DNA of 64,000 nt from Streptomyces sp. NRRL B-1140 (GCF_001280065.1 NZ_LGEA01000094.1:1-64000); one strand, 5' to 3'. Shown: positions 27,495 through 36,949, numbered from the stretch's first letter. The notes: generated by a model not told the origin, from the sequence alone. Numbers and translations: made by a program.

Positions 27495-28248
27495 CGTTGA
27501 GCCTCCTGCGGGCGAGGACCGCCTCCGCGAGGACCAGGTCCAGGGGACGGGTGACCTTGAAGGCCTCCTCGTGGCCGGGTACGGCCACGACCGTGAGGCC
27601 GAGCTGCTCGACCATGCCGGCGTCGTCGGTGACCTCGCCGGTCACCGTCTCGTGCGCCCTGACCAGGGTGGTCCGGTCGAAGCCCTGCGGGGTCTGCACC
27701 GCGCGCAGCAGGGCGCGCTCCGGCGTGGCGACGACCGGCTCCGGCTCGCCGGGGGTACCGGCGGGCTCGACCTGCTTGACGGTGTCGGCGAGCGGCAGCG
27801 CCGGGACCACGGCCGGGGCGCCGTCCCGTACGGCCTCGATCACGCCGTCGACCGTGTCCACCGGCACCAGCGGCCGGGCCGCGTCGTGGACCAGCACGAT
27901 GTCGTGGCCTGGCGGCAGCGCGTCCAGGCCGAGCTTCACGGACTCCTGGCGGGTCTGCCCGCCCGGGACGACGAGGAAGTCCGTCCGCTCGGGCAGGGCG
28001 TGCGCGTCGAGCAGCGACCTGACCTCGGCGGCGTCGTCAGGCGGGGCCACGACGACGACCAGGCCGACGGCACGGGATGCGGCCATCGCGCGGACCGCGT
28101 GGATCAGCATGGGGGTACCGCCGAGCGCACGGAGCGCCTTGGGGGCACCCGGGCCCAGCCGGACACCGCGGCCGGCGGCCGGGATCACGGCCGCCGTTCG
28201 GGCCGTGGAGGGGCCGGCGGACGGCGAGGGACGCGAATCGTCAGACAT
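27484..28248 (-). CDS. ispD: 2-C-methyl-D-erythritol 4-phosphate cytidylyltransferase
   Basis: The 254-residue enzyme couples MEP to CTP in isoprenoid synthesis. The nucleotide loop is [26 protein letters not shown], followed by [19 protein letters not shown] and [12 protein letters not shown]-terminal TPQGFDR segment and [10 protein letters not shown] complete the fold. A 20-residue Ser/Pro-rich N-terminal extension is typical in Streptomyces. It overlaps ispF at the 3' end. Confidence 0.94.
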   Translation of the reverse strand: MSDDSRPSPSAGPSTARTAAVIPAAGRGVRLGPGAPKALRALGGTPMLIHAVRAMAASRAVGLVVVVAPPDDAAEVRSLLDAHALPERTDFLVVPGGQTRQESVKLGLDALPPGHDIVLVHDAARPLVPVDTVDGVIEAVRDGAPAVVPALPLADTVKQVEPAGTPGEPEPVVATPERALLRAVQTPQGFDRTTLVRAHETVTGEVTDDAGMVEQLGLTVVAVPGHEEAFKVTRPLDLVLAEAVLARRRLNDGF

Positions 28249-28577
28249 CGGTTCCTGTCAGGTTTGTGTGCTGGCCCGGCGTGGGTATGGCCTGGAGGAG
28301 TGCCGGGCGCGACGCGCTCGACCGGACCCTTCCGTGACGCTGGTCGAGCCGGCTGCCCGGGCCCGGCACCCCTGAACACCGGGGCGTGAGTGATAACACA
28401 TTCCGGGGTCACGGCGCATCGGCGCCGAAGTACGAACATGCCGCAGCGCCCGGCGACAGGAATTCCGTCATCGGGCACCGCGGCATTTCGATGTGCAGCG
28501 CGCGCTTGATCAGCTTCGACCAGCAGCCTTGATCAGCAGCTTCGACCGGCGCAGAGCGCTGAGCGACGGGCTTCGCC
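28249..28577. other. Intergenic region between carD and ispD with nested palindrome and direct repeat
   Basis: No gene is seen in these 329 bases. At 28438-28486 an interrupted nested palindrome has three symmetric shells: ATGCCGC/GCGGCAT, GCCCG/CGGGC and a central GGAATTCC. At 28504-28546 CTTGATCAGC-TTCGACC is repeated once with small changes. The palindrome may be the carD terminator or a protein-binding site. Confidence 0.5.
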
Positions 28578-29060
28578 TCAGGAGGCGAGAACCTCGTCGA
28601 GCAGAGCCTCGGCCTTGTCCTCGTTGGTGTTCTCCGCGAGGGCGAGCTCGCTCACCAGAATCTGGCGGGCCTTGGCGAGCATGCGCTTCTCACCGGCGGA
28701 GAGTCCGCGCTCACGCTCACGACGCCACAGGTCACGCACGACTTCCGCGACCTTGATGACATCGCCCGAGGCGAGCTTCTCCAGGTTTGCCTTGTACCGA
28801 CGGGACCAGTTCGTGGGCTCCTCGGCGTACGGTGCGCGCAGCACCTCGAAGACCCGGTCCAGCCCGTCCTGACCGACCACATCACGCACGCCGACGAACT
28901 CCGCATTGTCCGCTGGCACACGTACCGTCAGGTCGCCCTGGGCGACCTTCAGCACCAAGTAGGTCTTGTCCACGCCTTTGATCTGGCGAGTTTCGATGGC
29001 CTCGATCAGCGCGGCCCCGTGATGGGGATAGACCACGGTGTCGCCAACCTTGAACGTCAT
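28578..29060 (-). CDS. carD: CarD/CdnL family RNA polymerase-binding transcription factor
   Basis: The 160-residue protein binds the RNA polymerase beta subunit and stabilises open complexes, notably at rRNA promoters. The N-terminal Tudor-like RNAP-interaction domain starts [20 protein letters not shown]. The helical DNA-binding C-domain includes the wedge tryptophan region [32 protein letters not shown]. It is expected to be essential and highly expressed. It lies upstream of ispDF but is separated from it by 329 bases, so its transcript is probably separate. Confidence 0.92.
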   Translation of the reverse strand: MTFKVGDTVVYPHHGAALIEAIETRQIKGVDKTYLVLKVAQGDLTVRVPADNAEFVGVRDVVGQDGLDRVFEVLRAPYAEEPTNWSRRYKANLEKLASGDVIKVAEVVRDLWRRERERGLSAGEKRMLAKARQILVSELALAENTNEDKAEALLDEVLAS

Positions 29061-29359
29061 GTGACAGGTACCCCTTCCGTGGCTATCCAGGGTAACACGG
29101 AAACTGCGGGTTCTGAATGGCGTTTTCGCAGGTCAGGGCATATCTCGGGGCTTGACAACTCCGACAGGAACGTGCTTCGGACAGGGATCGGAAGAAGGTA
29201 TTCGCAGGTCGGAGCGGCTCTTCGGGGCGAGGGAAACGCGTACGCTACACACATCCGGAGCATCCTCCGGAGGGCCGAACATCCCCATATGTCCGGTTCC
29301 GTATGATCGACTTCCGCTACTCCGTTCGGAGGCCCGGGCCGGGTTCCGGTCGAATCCGA

Positions 29360-29401
29360 AATTGATCACCTGGCACCCCGCCGGACCGCCGGTGATCAAT
29401 T
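29360..29401. repeat. Long-loop inverted repeat
   Basis: AATTGATCACC (29360-29370) and GGTGATCAATT (29391-29401) are perfect 11-base complementary arms around a 20-base GC-rich loop. It is unlike nearby GC-rich terminators in base composition and may be an operator pair. Confidence 0.5.
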
Positions 29402-29500
29402 CCGGGGCGGCCCGCGCATTCCTTCACGGAACATTTGCGGTGCCGCCCGGGTCTCTTATGTGAATGCCGGACGGACAGCACACCAATGTGACCTGGGAGC

Positions 29501-29552
29501 CACGTGAGACTCCGGTGGGATCACACGAGTCACGTGAGACACAGGTGGGATC
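29501..29552 (+). repeat. Tandem 22-base direct repeat upstream of the lipoprotein gene
   Basis: CACGTGAGAC-TCC-GGTGGGATC (29501-29522) recurs as CACGTGAGAC-ACA-GGTGGGATC (29531-29552), 20 of 22 bases identical with a 30-base period. The array ends 120 bases before the lipoprotein start, suitable for an activator or repressor bound on one helix face. Confidence 0.55.
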
Positions 29553-29672
29553 GACGGTGCCGGGGGGTCGGGTGCGGCCGGACGAGGGCGGCTCGGTAAC
29601 CTAAGGCCCGCTGACAGACACTTAGGGCGGCTTTATCGGCCGCCCCGCTCGAGTCAAGGAGTTGCCGCCGCC

Positions 29673-30359
29673 GTGAGCAGCAGCCTTCGACGCGGCACCC
29701 TCGCCGCGGTCGCCCTCGCGTTCTCGATCGCCTCGCTCGCCGCGTGCGGCGCCGGCAACGACGCCCAGACGCTGGAGATCAAGCCGGACAACGCGGCGAC
29801 GAGCGTCGGCGACATCAAGGTCCAGAACGCGATCGTCATCACGCAGCCCGACCTCGAGTCCACCGGCCCCGCCGCGATCTCCGCGACCCTCTTCAACTCC
29901 GGCAGGACCGCCGAGACGCTGGAGTCCATCACCCTCCCCGGCACCGGCAAAACCGCCGAGCTCAAGCCCGCCAAGGGCGGCAGCCTCAGCATCCCGCCCG
30001 GCGGTTCGCTGGTCCTGGGCGGCAAGGACAACGCCACGGCGATGCTGCCGAGCAGCCGTGAGGCCGTGCAGGACGGCAACGCCCAGAAGGTCACCTTCAC
30101 CTTCAGCAAGACGGGTGGCGTGAGCCTGCAGGCGTTCGTCGTCCCCGCCGAGCACTACTTCAAGGAGTGGGGCCCGACCGAGGTGCCGGCCGCGCCGGGC
30201 GCCTCCTCGTCCCCCTCCGGTTCGCCGTCGGGCTCGCCGTCCGGTTCTCCCGCCCACGGTGAGTCGGGCGCGCCCGCGGGCGGTGAGACGCCGGGTGGCC
30301 ACGAGGCGTCCGGCACGCCGACCGACGAGGCCTCCGCGAGCGCCGAAGCCGGGCACTGA
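29673..30359 (+). CDS. Lipoprotein with DUF461/PCuAC-like domain
   Basis: A 228-residue exported lipoprotein. The signal peptide ends in the lipobox SLAAC (Cys 25). The mature beta-sandwich domain (about 35-170) resembles the DUF461/copper-chaperone PCuAC-like group (VQNAIVITQPD, AAISATLFNSGRTAETLESI). The His/Met copper motif of true PCuAC proteins is not visible, so metal binding is doubtful. A low-complexity tail of SerProSerGly repeats and His follows. GTG 29673 has AAGGAG eleven bases upstream. Confidence 0.8.
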   Translation: MSSSLRRGTLAAVALAFSIASLAACGAGNDAQTLEIKPDNAATSVGDIKVQNAIVITQPDLESTGPAAISATLFNSGRTAETLESITLPGTGKTAELKPAKGGSLSIPPGGSLVLGGKDNATAMLPSSREAVQDGNAQKVTFTFSKTGGVSLQAFVVPAEHYFKEWGPTEVPAAPGASSSPSGSPSGSPSGSPAHGESGAPAGGETPGGHEASGTPTDEASASAEAGH

Positions 30360-30366
30360 GCAGACG

Positions 30367-30416
30367 CGACACGAAGGGCGGGGCCTCTCCCGGGAGAGGC
30401 CCCGCCCTTCGTGTCG
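30367..30416. terminator. 50-bp perfect palindrome, bidirectional terminator
   Basis: Two 25-base perfectly complementary arms meet directly, beginning CGACACGAAGGGCGGGG and ending with its complement. It lies between the convergent lipoprotein gene and phoP and is the strongest hairpin in the window. Confidence 0.9.
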
Positions 30417-30443
30417 TTCGGGTCGCCGTCGTACGCGGCCGGC

Positions 30444-31124
30444 CTACGGCTCGAACTTGTAGCCGAGGCCGCGGACCGTCACCAGGTAGCGCGGGGCGCC
30501 CGGGTCCGGCTCGATCTTGGCGCGCAGCCGCTTGACGTGGACGTCGAGGGTCTTGGTGTCCCCGACGTAGTCGGCGCCCCAGACCCGGTCGATGAGCTGC
30601 ATGCGGGTCAGGACGCGGCCGGCGTTGCGCAGCAGCATCTCCAGCAGGTCGAACTCCTTGAGCGGCAGGTCGATCTTGGTGCCGCCGACGGTGACCACGT
30701 GCCGGTCGACGTCCATGCGGACCGGACCGGCCTCCAGGGCCGCCGGGGTGACCTCCTCGGGCTCGCCGCGGCGGCGCAGCACGGCACGGATCCGCGCGAC
30801 CAGCTCGCGCGAGGAGAACGGCTTGGTGACGTAGTCGTCGGCTCCTATCTCCAGTCCGACGACCTTGTCGATCTCACTGTCCTTGGCGGTCACCATGATG
30901 ACGGGGACGTTGGAGCGGCCGCGCAGCTGGCGGCACACCTCGGTGCCCGGCAGGCCGGGCAGCATCAGGTCGAGGAGGACGAGGTCGGCGCCGTTGCGCT
31001 CGAACTCGTCGAGTCCGTCGGGCCCGGTGGTCGCGACGGCGACCTCGAAGCCCTCCTTGCGGAGCATGTACGACAGGGCGTCGGAGAAGGACTCCTCGTC
31101 CTCGACGACGAGCACTCGGGTCAC
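30444..31124 (-). CDS. phoP: Phosphate-response regulator PhoP
   Basis: A 226-residue OmpR-family response regulator, master controller of phosphate starvation and of antibiotic onset in Streptomyces. The receiver domain has the acidic pocket VVEDEES, the phosphoacceptor in LVLLDLMLPGLPG, the switch Thr in IMVTAKDS and Lys in YVTKPFSSREL. The winged-helix DNA-binding domain includes RMQLIDRVWGADYVGDTKTLDVHVKRLRAKI. GTG 31124 overlaps the phoR stop as GTGA. A GGAGGTCC site precedes it. It matches SCO4230. Confidence 0.95.
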   Translation of the reverse strand: MTRVLVVEDEESFSDALSYMLRKEGFEVAVATTGPDGLDEFERNGADLVLLDLMLPGLPGTEVCRQLRGRSNVPVIMVTAKDSEIDKVVGLEIGADDYVTKPFSSRELVARIRAVLRRRGEPEEVTPAALEAGPVRMDVDRHVVTVGGTKIDLPLKEFDLLEMLLRNAGRVLTRMQLIDRVWGADYVGDTKTLDVHVKRLRAKIEPDPGAPRYLVTVRGLGYKFEP

Positions 31125-32410
31125 GGAAGGACCTCCGGGGCGGGAAGCGTTTCGTACGCGGTTGATTCGGGGGACGTGGGGGTGGGCCGCCCGGCCTCCT
31201 CGTCGAGGCCCGCGCCTCCTGCGCGTGTCTCTCGGGCGGGCTGCTGATGTGCGCCGCGGGCCGCACCGGCCTCCGGCAGCCGCAGGGTGAAGGTGGAGCC
31301 CTGGCCTTCGGCGCTCCACACCGTGACCTCCCCGCCGTGCGAGGCGGCCACGTGCTTCACGATCGCCAGCCCGAGTCCGGTGCCGCCGGTGGCACGGGAG
31401 CGGGCCGGGTCGACGCGGTAGAAGCGCTCGAAGATGCGCTCCTTGTCCTTGTCGGAGATGCCGATGCCCTGGTCGGTGACGGCGATCTCGATGTGGTCCC
31501 CGCCGGGGGCGTTCACACTGCGGGCCGCTATGCCGACGCGGGTGCGGGCGGGTGAGTAGTTGACGGCGTTCTCGACGAGGTTGCCGAGCGCGGCGGCGAG
31601 CTGGCCGCGGTTGCCCCAGACCCGCAGGTCGGCGGTGCCTCCCGCGGCCATGGTGATCTGTTTGGCGCCGGCCTGGTGCCGGCAGCGGTCGATGGCCTCG
31701 GTGACCAGCTCGTCGACGCGGACCGGCTCGGCGTCCTCCAGCGGGTCGTCGTTCTGCACGCGCGAGAGGTCGATGAGCTCCTGCACCAGACTGGTCAGCC
31801 GGGTGGCCTCGATCTGCATGCGCCCGGCGAACCGCTGGACGGCCTCGGGGTCGTCGGAGGCGTCCATCACGGCCTCGGAGAGCAGCGAGAGGGCTCCGAC
31901 CGGTGTCTTCAGCTCATGGCTCACGTTGGCGACGAAGTCGCGGCGGACCGCTTCGATGCGGCGGGCCTCGGTCAGGTCCTCCACCAGCAGCAGCACCAGC
32001 CGGGAGCCGAGCGGCGCGACCCGCGCGGAGACGGCCAGGGCCTCTCCGCGGCCGGTGCCGCGCCGGGGCAGGTCCAGCTCGACCTGGCGTATCTCGCCGT
32101 CCCGCCGGGTGTCCCGGGCCATCTGCAGCATCGGCTCGACGGCGAGCTTGCCGCCGCGGACCAGGCCGAGGGCGTACGCCGCCGAGCTGGCCTTGACCAC
32201 GGCGTCGGCCTCGTCGAGGACGACGGCGGACGACCGGAGGACCGACAGGACCGTGTCCACGCCGGGCGGGAGGACCGCGTCGGTGTGCAGGGAGCTGCGG
32301 GTGGGGCGCTTCTGCTCGCGCTCGCTGAAGCGGAACGCCAGCATGGCGATGACACCGGTGAGCACCCCGGCGATCGCAGCCGCTGCGGCGACCGCCGCGT
32401 TCACGTCCAT
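31121..32410 (-). CDS. phoR: Phosphate sensor histidine kinase PhoR
   Basis: A 429-residue membrane histidine kinase. One N-terminal membrane helix (about 5-26) is followed by a PAS-like region (about 45-145). The phosphoacceptor H-box is FVANVSHELKTPVGAL; the ATP-binding domain has the N-box NLVENAVNYSPA and the G-boxes DQGIGI and GGTGLGLAIVKH. It phosphorylates PhoP under phosphate limitation. The gene is translationally coupled to phoP and transcribed from the PHO-box region shared with phoU. Confidence 0.95.
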   Translation of the reverse strand: MDVNAAVAAAAAIAGVLTGVIAMLAFRFSEREQKRPTRSSLHTDAVLPPGVDTVLSVLRSSAVVLDEADAVVKASSAAYALGLVRGGKLAVEPMLQMARDTRRDGEIRQVELDLPRRGTGRGEALAVSARVAPLGSRLVLLLVEDLTEARRIEAVRRDFVANVSHELKTPVGALSLLSEAVMDASDDPEAVQRFAGRMQIEATRLTSLVQELIDLSRVQNDDPLEDAEPVRVDELVTEAIDRCRHQAGAKQITMAAGGTADLRVWGNRGQLAAALGNLVENAVNYSPARTRVGIAARSVNAPGGDHIEIAVTDQGIGISDKDKERIFERFYRVDPARSRATGGTGLGLAIVKHVAASHGGEVTVWSAEGQGSTFTLRLPEAGAARGAHQQPARETRAGGAGLDEEAGRPTPTSPESTAYETLPAPEVLP

Positions 32411-32483
32411 GCACCCAGGTTAGGCATGGCTCGGGCGCCCTCCACAGCCGTCCGGGTGCGAGCTCGAACACTCGTCGCCCAGA

Positions 32484-32516
32484 GTTCACCTTGGAGCCAG
32501 TATTGGTTCATTTGCG
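32484..32516. promoter_or_regulatory. PHO box between phoR and phoU
   Basis: Three consecutive 11-base units: GTTCACCTTGG (32484), AGCCAGTATTG (32495) and GTTCATTTGCG (32506). The first and third match the Streptomyces PhoP direct-repeat unit GTTCACC-type sequence. The site lies 74 bases upstream of phoR and 140 upstream of phoU, fitting PhoP autoregulation of the divergent genes. Confidence 0.85.
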
Positions 32517-32656
32517 ATGCCGGAAACGGACGCGTACGAGGCGGATCGTGGGAGCGTGGGGTTCGGACCGCCGGTCATACGACGGTCGTACCGCCGGTCG
32601 TCCGGTGGGCCCCGGCCCTTGGACCCCCGACTGAGACGCACGAGAGGGAAAGCCTG

Positions 32657-33358
32657 ATGCGGGACGCGTACCACGAGGAACTGGACTCGATCGGCGACAG
32701 CCTGGTGGAGATGGCCCGGCTGGTCGGGTCGGCGATCGGGCGCGCCACGACCGCCATGCTCGACTCCGACCTGAAGCTCGCCGAGAACGTCATCGAGGCC
32801 GACCAGCGGGTCGACGAGCTCCAGCACGAGCTGGAGGCCCGGGCCATAGCCCTGCTGGCGCGGCAGCAGCCGGTGGCGACGGACCTGCGCATCGTCGTGA
32901 CGTCGCTGCGGATGTCGGCCGATCTGGAGCGCTCGGGCGACCTCGCCCAGCACGTGGCGAAGCTCGCGCGCCTGCGCTACCCGGACCGCGCGGTCCCGAG
33001 CGATCTGCACGCCACCATCCTGGAGATGGGCCAGCTCGCGCAGCGCCTGATGGCGAAGGCCGCCGAGGTGATCATCACCAAGGACGTCGACCTGGCGCTC
33101 CAGCTGGAGCAGGACGACGACGAGATGGACCTGCTGCACCGCACGCTCTTCCAGCACCTGATGGACGACCGCTGGAAGCACGGCATCGAGACGGCCGTGG
33201 ACGTCACGCTGCTCGGCCGCTACTACGAGCGGTTCGCCGACCACGCGGTGTCGGTCGCCAAGCGCGTGGTGTACCTGGTGACGGGTGAGCACGCGGACGA
33301 CATCCAGGCTGATGTGCAGCCGGAGATCCAGGCGGCGCCGGGGGCGGAGAGCGCCTGA
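32657..33358 (+). CDS. phoU: Phosphate signalling regulator PhoU
   Basis: A 233-residue protein with two three-helix PhoU domains. Metal/phosphate-cluster motifs are EADQRVDELQHELE and LERSGDLAQHVAKLA in the first half, and DDDEMDLLHRTLF and YYERFADHAVSVAKRVVYLVTG in the second. It restrains PhoR signalling when phosphate is ample. It is divergent from phoRP across a PHO box; ATG 32657 follows AGAGGGAAA. It matches SCO4228. Confidence 0.94.
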   Translation: MRDAYHEELDSIGDSLVEMARLVGSAIGRATTAMLDSDLKLAENVIEADQRVDELQHELEARAIALLARQQPVATDLRIVVTSLRMSADLERSGDLAQHVAKLARLRYPDRAVPSDLHATILEMGQLAQRLMAKAAEVIITKDVDLALQLEQDDDEMDLLHRTLFQHLMDDRWKHGIETAVDVTLLGRYYERFADHAVSVAKRVVYLVTGEHADDIQADVQPEIQAAPGAESA

Positions 33359-33525
33359 CGGTTCGGGCGTTCCCGGCTGGAGCCGCCTGGAAGCGGGGCC
33401 GGGGATGAGGCCGAAGCGCCGGGCCGGGGCTGAGGCCGGGGCGCGGGGGCGCCTCAGTGCGCCGTTGATGCGCCCGGCCGGGCGGGCATCCAATGGGCAC
33501 AGGCACCAGCCTCGAGGAGGGACCC

Positions 33526-33681
33526 ATGGCCGAATCCCCCAGCACCGCGCCCGACCCCGCCCGGCAGCGTGAGACCGACCAGCCCGCCGAGATCAGGAGC
33601 CTGCCCCTGATCGCCGCGTGCGGCTGCGGCTCGGGCTGCGGCTGCGGGTGTCAGTCGGGCAGCCCCTGCCAGTGCGGCTGA
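33526..33681 (+). CDS. 51-residue cysteine-rich small protein
   Basis: A short gene with a very strong GAGGAGG site 5 bases before ATG 33526 and a strong terminator 32 bases after its stop. The first 30 residues are polar (MAESPSTAPDPARQRETDQ). The last 20 hold seven cysteines in a Cys-Gly pattern (ACGCGSGCGCGC, SPCQCG). The composition is metallothionein-like or that of a modified-peptide precursor. It lies between phoU and the gene for a nickel-binding-type DUF4242 protein, which makes metal binding the more attractive idea. No family is recognised. Confidence 0.7.
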   Translation: MAESPSTAPDPARQRETDQPAEIRSLPLIAACGCGSGCGCGCQSGSPCQCG

Positions 33682-33712
33682 CGCCGGCGCTTCGTTCGTC
33701 CGTACGACCTGT

Positions 33713-33739
33713 GGGGCCCCGGCCGTGTGCCGGGGCCCC
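33713..33739 (+). terminator. Terminator hairpin after the Cys-rich peptide gene
   Basis: An 11-bp perfect stem (GGGGCCCCGGC / GCCGGGGCCCC) with a CGTGT loop, before the DUF4242 gene. Confidence 0.85.
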
Positions 33740-33809
33740 TCGGCGTGGGGTCGCCCGGGTGGCCGTACGGGCGGAGCATGAGAGGGAGGCAAGGAAGGAG
33801 GCGCGAGGC

Positions 33810-34061
33810 ATGCCCAAATTCATGGATGTCCATCGCGGCATGGAGGGCATCACGGAGGAGCAACTGCGTGAAGCCCACAACGCGGACCTCGCGATAGAGA
33901 AGGACGAGCAGGTCCACTTCGAGATGGCCTGGGCGGATCCGGAGTCCGGCCATGTCTACTGCCTCTCCGAGGCCCCCTCGGCCGAAGCGGTCCAGCGCAT
34001 TCACGAGCGCGCCGGGCACAAGGCGGACGAGGTGCACCCCGTGCCGTTGACGGTGCGGTGA
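33810..34061 (+). CDS. DUF4242 family nickel-binding-type small protein
   Basis: An 83-residue ferredoxin-like-fold protein: MPKFMDVHRGMEGITEEQL, HFEMAWADPESGHVYCLSEAPSAEAV, HERAGHKADEVHPV. It is the counterpart of S. coelicolor SCO4226, whose crystal structure was reported as a nickel-binding protein. His and Cys residues that could bind metal are present. ATG 33810 has a strong GGAAGGAGG site. The physiological role is unknown. A separate promoter is likely because a terminator lies upstream. Confidence 0.85.
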   Translation: MPKFMDVHRGMEGITEEQLREAHNADLAIEKDEQVHFEMAWADPESGHVYCLSEAPSAEAVQRIHERAGHKADEVHPVPLTVR

Positions 34062-34125
34062 CCTGCCCGGCCCGCGGTTCCCGGCGTCGCTTCCCCGCCC
34101 GCCGGGTGCCGCGGGACACCGCCCG

Positions 34126-35263
<1,138 letters not shown>

Positions 35264-35271
<8 letters not shown>

Positions 35272-35686
35272 GGACGGAGCACTCCGGGATGGTGGGCGGG
35301 GCGGTCAGGAACGGGCGCACCTCCAGCCACTCGTGGATCGGCTTCCCGCCCGCCCCGGGGGCCGCCGACAGTTCCCCGGCCAGCTCGACGGCACGGTCGT
35401 AGCCGTCGACGTCGATGATCATCCAGCCGGCGATGAGGTCCTTGGTCTCGGCGAACGGCCCGTCGGTGACCGGCGGACGCCCCTCACCGTCGTAGCGGAC
35501 CCACGCCCCCTCGGGGGCGAGCGCCTGGCCGTCGACGAACTCGCCGGTCTTCTCCAGCCGCGCCGCGAAGTCGTTCATGTACTGGATGTGGGCCGAGATC
35601 TCCTCCGGCGTCCACTGGTCCATCGGCACGTCGTTGACGGGTGACGGGGCGCCTCGGTAGTGCTTCAGCAGCAGGTACTTCGCCAT
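35264..35686 (-). CDS. DGPF (YCII-related) protein, ECF42 partner
   Basis: A 140-residue YCII-domain protein with the name-giving motif VTDGPFAETKDLIAGWMIIDVD. The fold is ferredoxin-like, and the family is nearly always encoded beside ECF42 sigma factors and is their main known target. Its biochemical function is unknown. ATG 35686 has a GAGGAGG site. The promoter 52-78 bases upstream fits the ECF42 consensus, so transcription depends on the downstream sigma gene product. Confidence 0.9.
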
Positions 35687-35737
35687 GGTGGTCCTCCTCG
35701 GTGCCGGTGCGGCCATCTTGGCCGCTTTCACCCCGGG

Positions 35738-35764
35738 GACGGAGCCGGACGCGGGTTCTCGACA
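35738..35764 (-). promoter_or_regulatory. ECF42-type promoter upstream of the DGPF gene
   Basis: On the minus strand TGTCGA (35764-35759) and CGTC (35741-35738) are 17 bp apart. This agrees with the TGTCGA / CG(A/T)C signature I recall for ECF42 promoters, and it lies the right distance before the DGPF start. Confidence 0.8.
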
Positions 35765-35816
35765 TCGCGGCGGAAGTTTTTCCGGCAGCGTCTCCGAGGG
35801 GCCCGGCCGAGGGTGC

Positions 35817-36440
35817 TCACTGCCCGACGCGGCCGTCGACCCGTTCGCGCAGGAGGTCGGCGTGGCCGCAGTGCCGGGCGTACTCCGCGATCTGCGCGAC
35901 CAGGATGTCGCGCAGCTGGATCTGCCCGCCGGGCTCGGGACCGTAATCGGAGTGGCCCGCGTTGCGGGTGGCGAGGTCGGTGACGCCGGCCAGGAAGCGG
36001 TCGGTGCGCTCGGTCTCGGCACGCCACTGTCGCCAGGCCTCGTCCACGACCGCCTGGTCGGCGACGGCACCGTTGAAGTCACCGTCCCGGTCGTCCTCCG
36101 TGCGGTACAGCTTCGGCGCGTCCTCGCCTGCCATCACCCGGCGGAGGTGCCGCTCGTCCTCGGTCAGGTGCCGCACCAGCCCGAGCAGGGACATCGTGGA
36201 CGGCGGGACGGATCGCCGGGCCATCTGCTCGGCGTCCAGGCCCGCGCACTTCATCTCGAAGGTGAGGCGGTAGTTGCGCAGGTAGTCGAGGAGGATGCCG
36301 CGTTCGTCGGCGGGCTGTTCACCGGTCTCGCGGGGGTCGTCGTCGGGGTCGACCCACATGTCGGGGTAGACGGTCGCCCGCGTCCACCGAGTCGTGTCCG
36401 CTGCCGCCACTGCTTCGCCGGTGTGCTCGCCTGAGACCAT
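35817..36440 (-). CDS. DinB family protein (DUF664-type)
   Basis: A 207-residue four-helix-bundle protein of the DinB/mycothiol-transferase superfamily. It contains RGILLDYLRNYRLTFEMKCAGLDAEQMARRSVPPSTMSLLGLVRHLTEDERHLRR, with a characteristic metal-site His, and a second His in AEYARHCGHADLLRERVDG. Such proteins may transfer mycothiol or bacillithiol to substrates or act as metal hydrolases. The window also carries mshA, so mycothiol is available. The ATG at 36440 is chosen; upstream sequence to 36833 is shadow frame. Confidence 0.82.
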   Translation of the reverse strand: MVSGEHTGEAVAAADTTRWTRATVYPDMWVDPDDDPRETGEQPADERGILLDYLRNYRLTFEMKCAGLDAEQMARRSVPPSTMSLLGLVRHLTEDERHLRRVMAGEDAPKLYRTEDDRDGDFNGAVADQAVVDEAWRQWRAETERTDRFLAGVTDLATRNAGHSDYGPEPGGQIQLRDILVAQIAEYARHCGHADLLRERVDGRVGQ

Positions 36441-36599
36441 GCGGGCATGGTGGCCGGGGCGGGGCGGGGCCGCCACCGAATATCGGGAGGTCAGCCGATC
36501 TTTGCGTCGTGAGGGTGCTGTGCGCACGGATGCTCCGTTGCCCATATCAGGTGACAATGAACGCAGGCGCACGCTTCTCCAGTGAAACGAGGGAAGACA

Positions 36600-36845
36600 G
36601 TGGCTCTCCACACGCATGTGACCGATGCGCAGGAGCAGGCGTTCAAAGAGAACGCAGACGACCTCGCACAGCTGCACCCTCAGGTCGCCGAGGTGCGCAG
36701 CAGGGCCAGGTCCCGTCTGGAGAGCGTGGGACTGGCGGGCGCACTCAATTGCCTGGCCTGCATCGGCTGCCCGGGGTACACCCCGGGCAGGGGCGACGTT
36801 TGCGCCAAGTGCTCCCACGACCTGCTCTCCCACAACGTGAAATAG
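36600..36845 (+). CDS. Small four-plus-cysteine protein, zinc-ribbon-like
   Basis: An 81-residue hypothetical protein. The N-terminal 45 residues are helical and polar (HVTDAQEQAFKENADDLAQLHPQ). The C-terminus has CLACIGCPGY and CAKCSHDLLSH: five cysteines arranged as two CxxC pairs plus one, with nearby His. A metal-binding knuckle is likely. GTG 36600 is preferred because GAGGGAA precedes it by six bases; GTG 36582 is the longer option. No family name can be given. Confidence 0.65.
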   Translation: MALHTHVTDAQEQAFKENADDLAQLHPQVAEVRSRARSRLESVGLAGALNCLACIGCPGYTPGRGDVCAKCSHDLLSHNVK

Positions 36846-36949
36846 CGGTGGCCATGACCCGGTCCGACCGCAGGTGCCTCACAGGTGCCGCTCGGCTGCC
36901 CTGACCGGTCGGCTGCTGAGGTTCCAGGAAGGTCGCCGAGCACGAAAAG

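Larger units (their letters stand above)
29061..29672. other. Long intergenic region between carD and the lipoprotein gene
   Basis: The 612 bases contain no gene I can support. The carD-proximal part (29061-29470) is less GC-rich than its surroundings and must hold the carD promoter. At 29360-29401 there is an 11-bp perfect inverted repeat with a 20-base loop. At 29501-29552 a 22-base motif occurs twice. At 29623-29644 a small GGGCGGC/GCCGCCC hairpin precedes the lipoprotein start. Confidence 0.6.

Noticed and set aside
29152..29463. A 103-residue plus-strand frame in the carD upstream region
   Set aside because: No ribosome-binding site, poor third-position GC bias compared with real genes here, and no recognisable sequence.
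30367..30416. The 50-bp palindrome as a mobile-element end or cruciform-type origin
   Set aside because: It lies exactly between convergent genes and behaves like the other GC-rich terminators, though longer.
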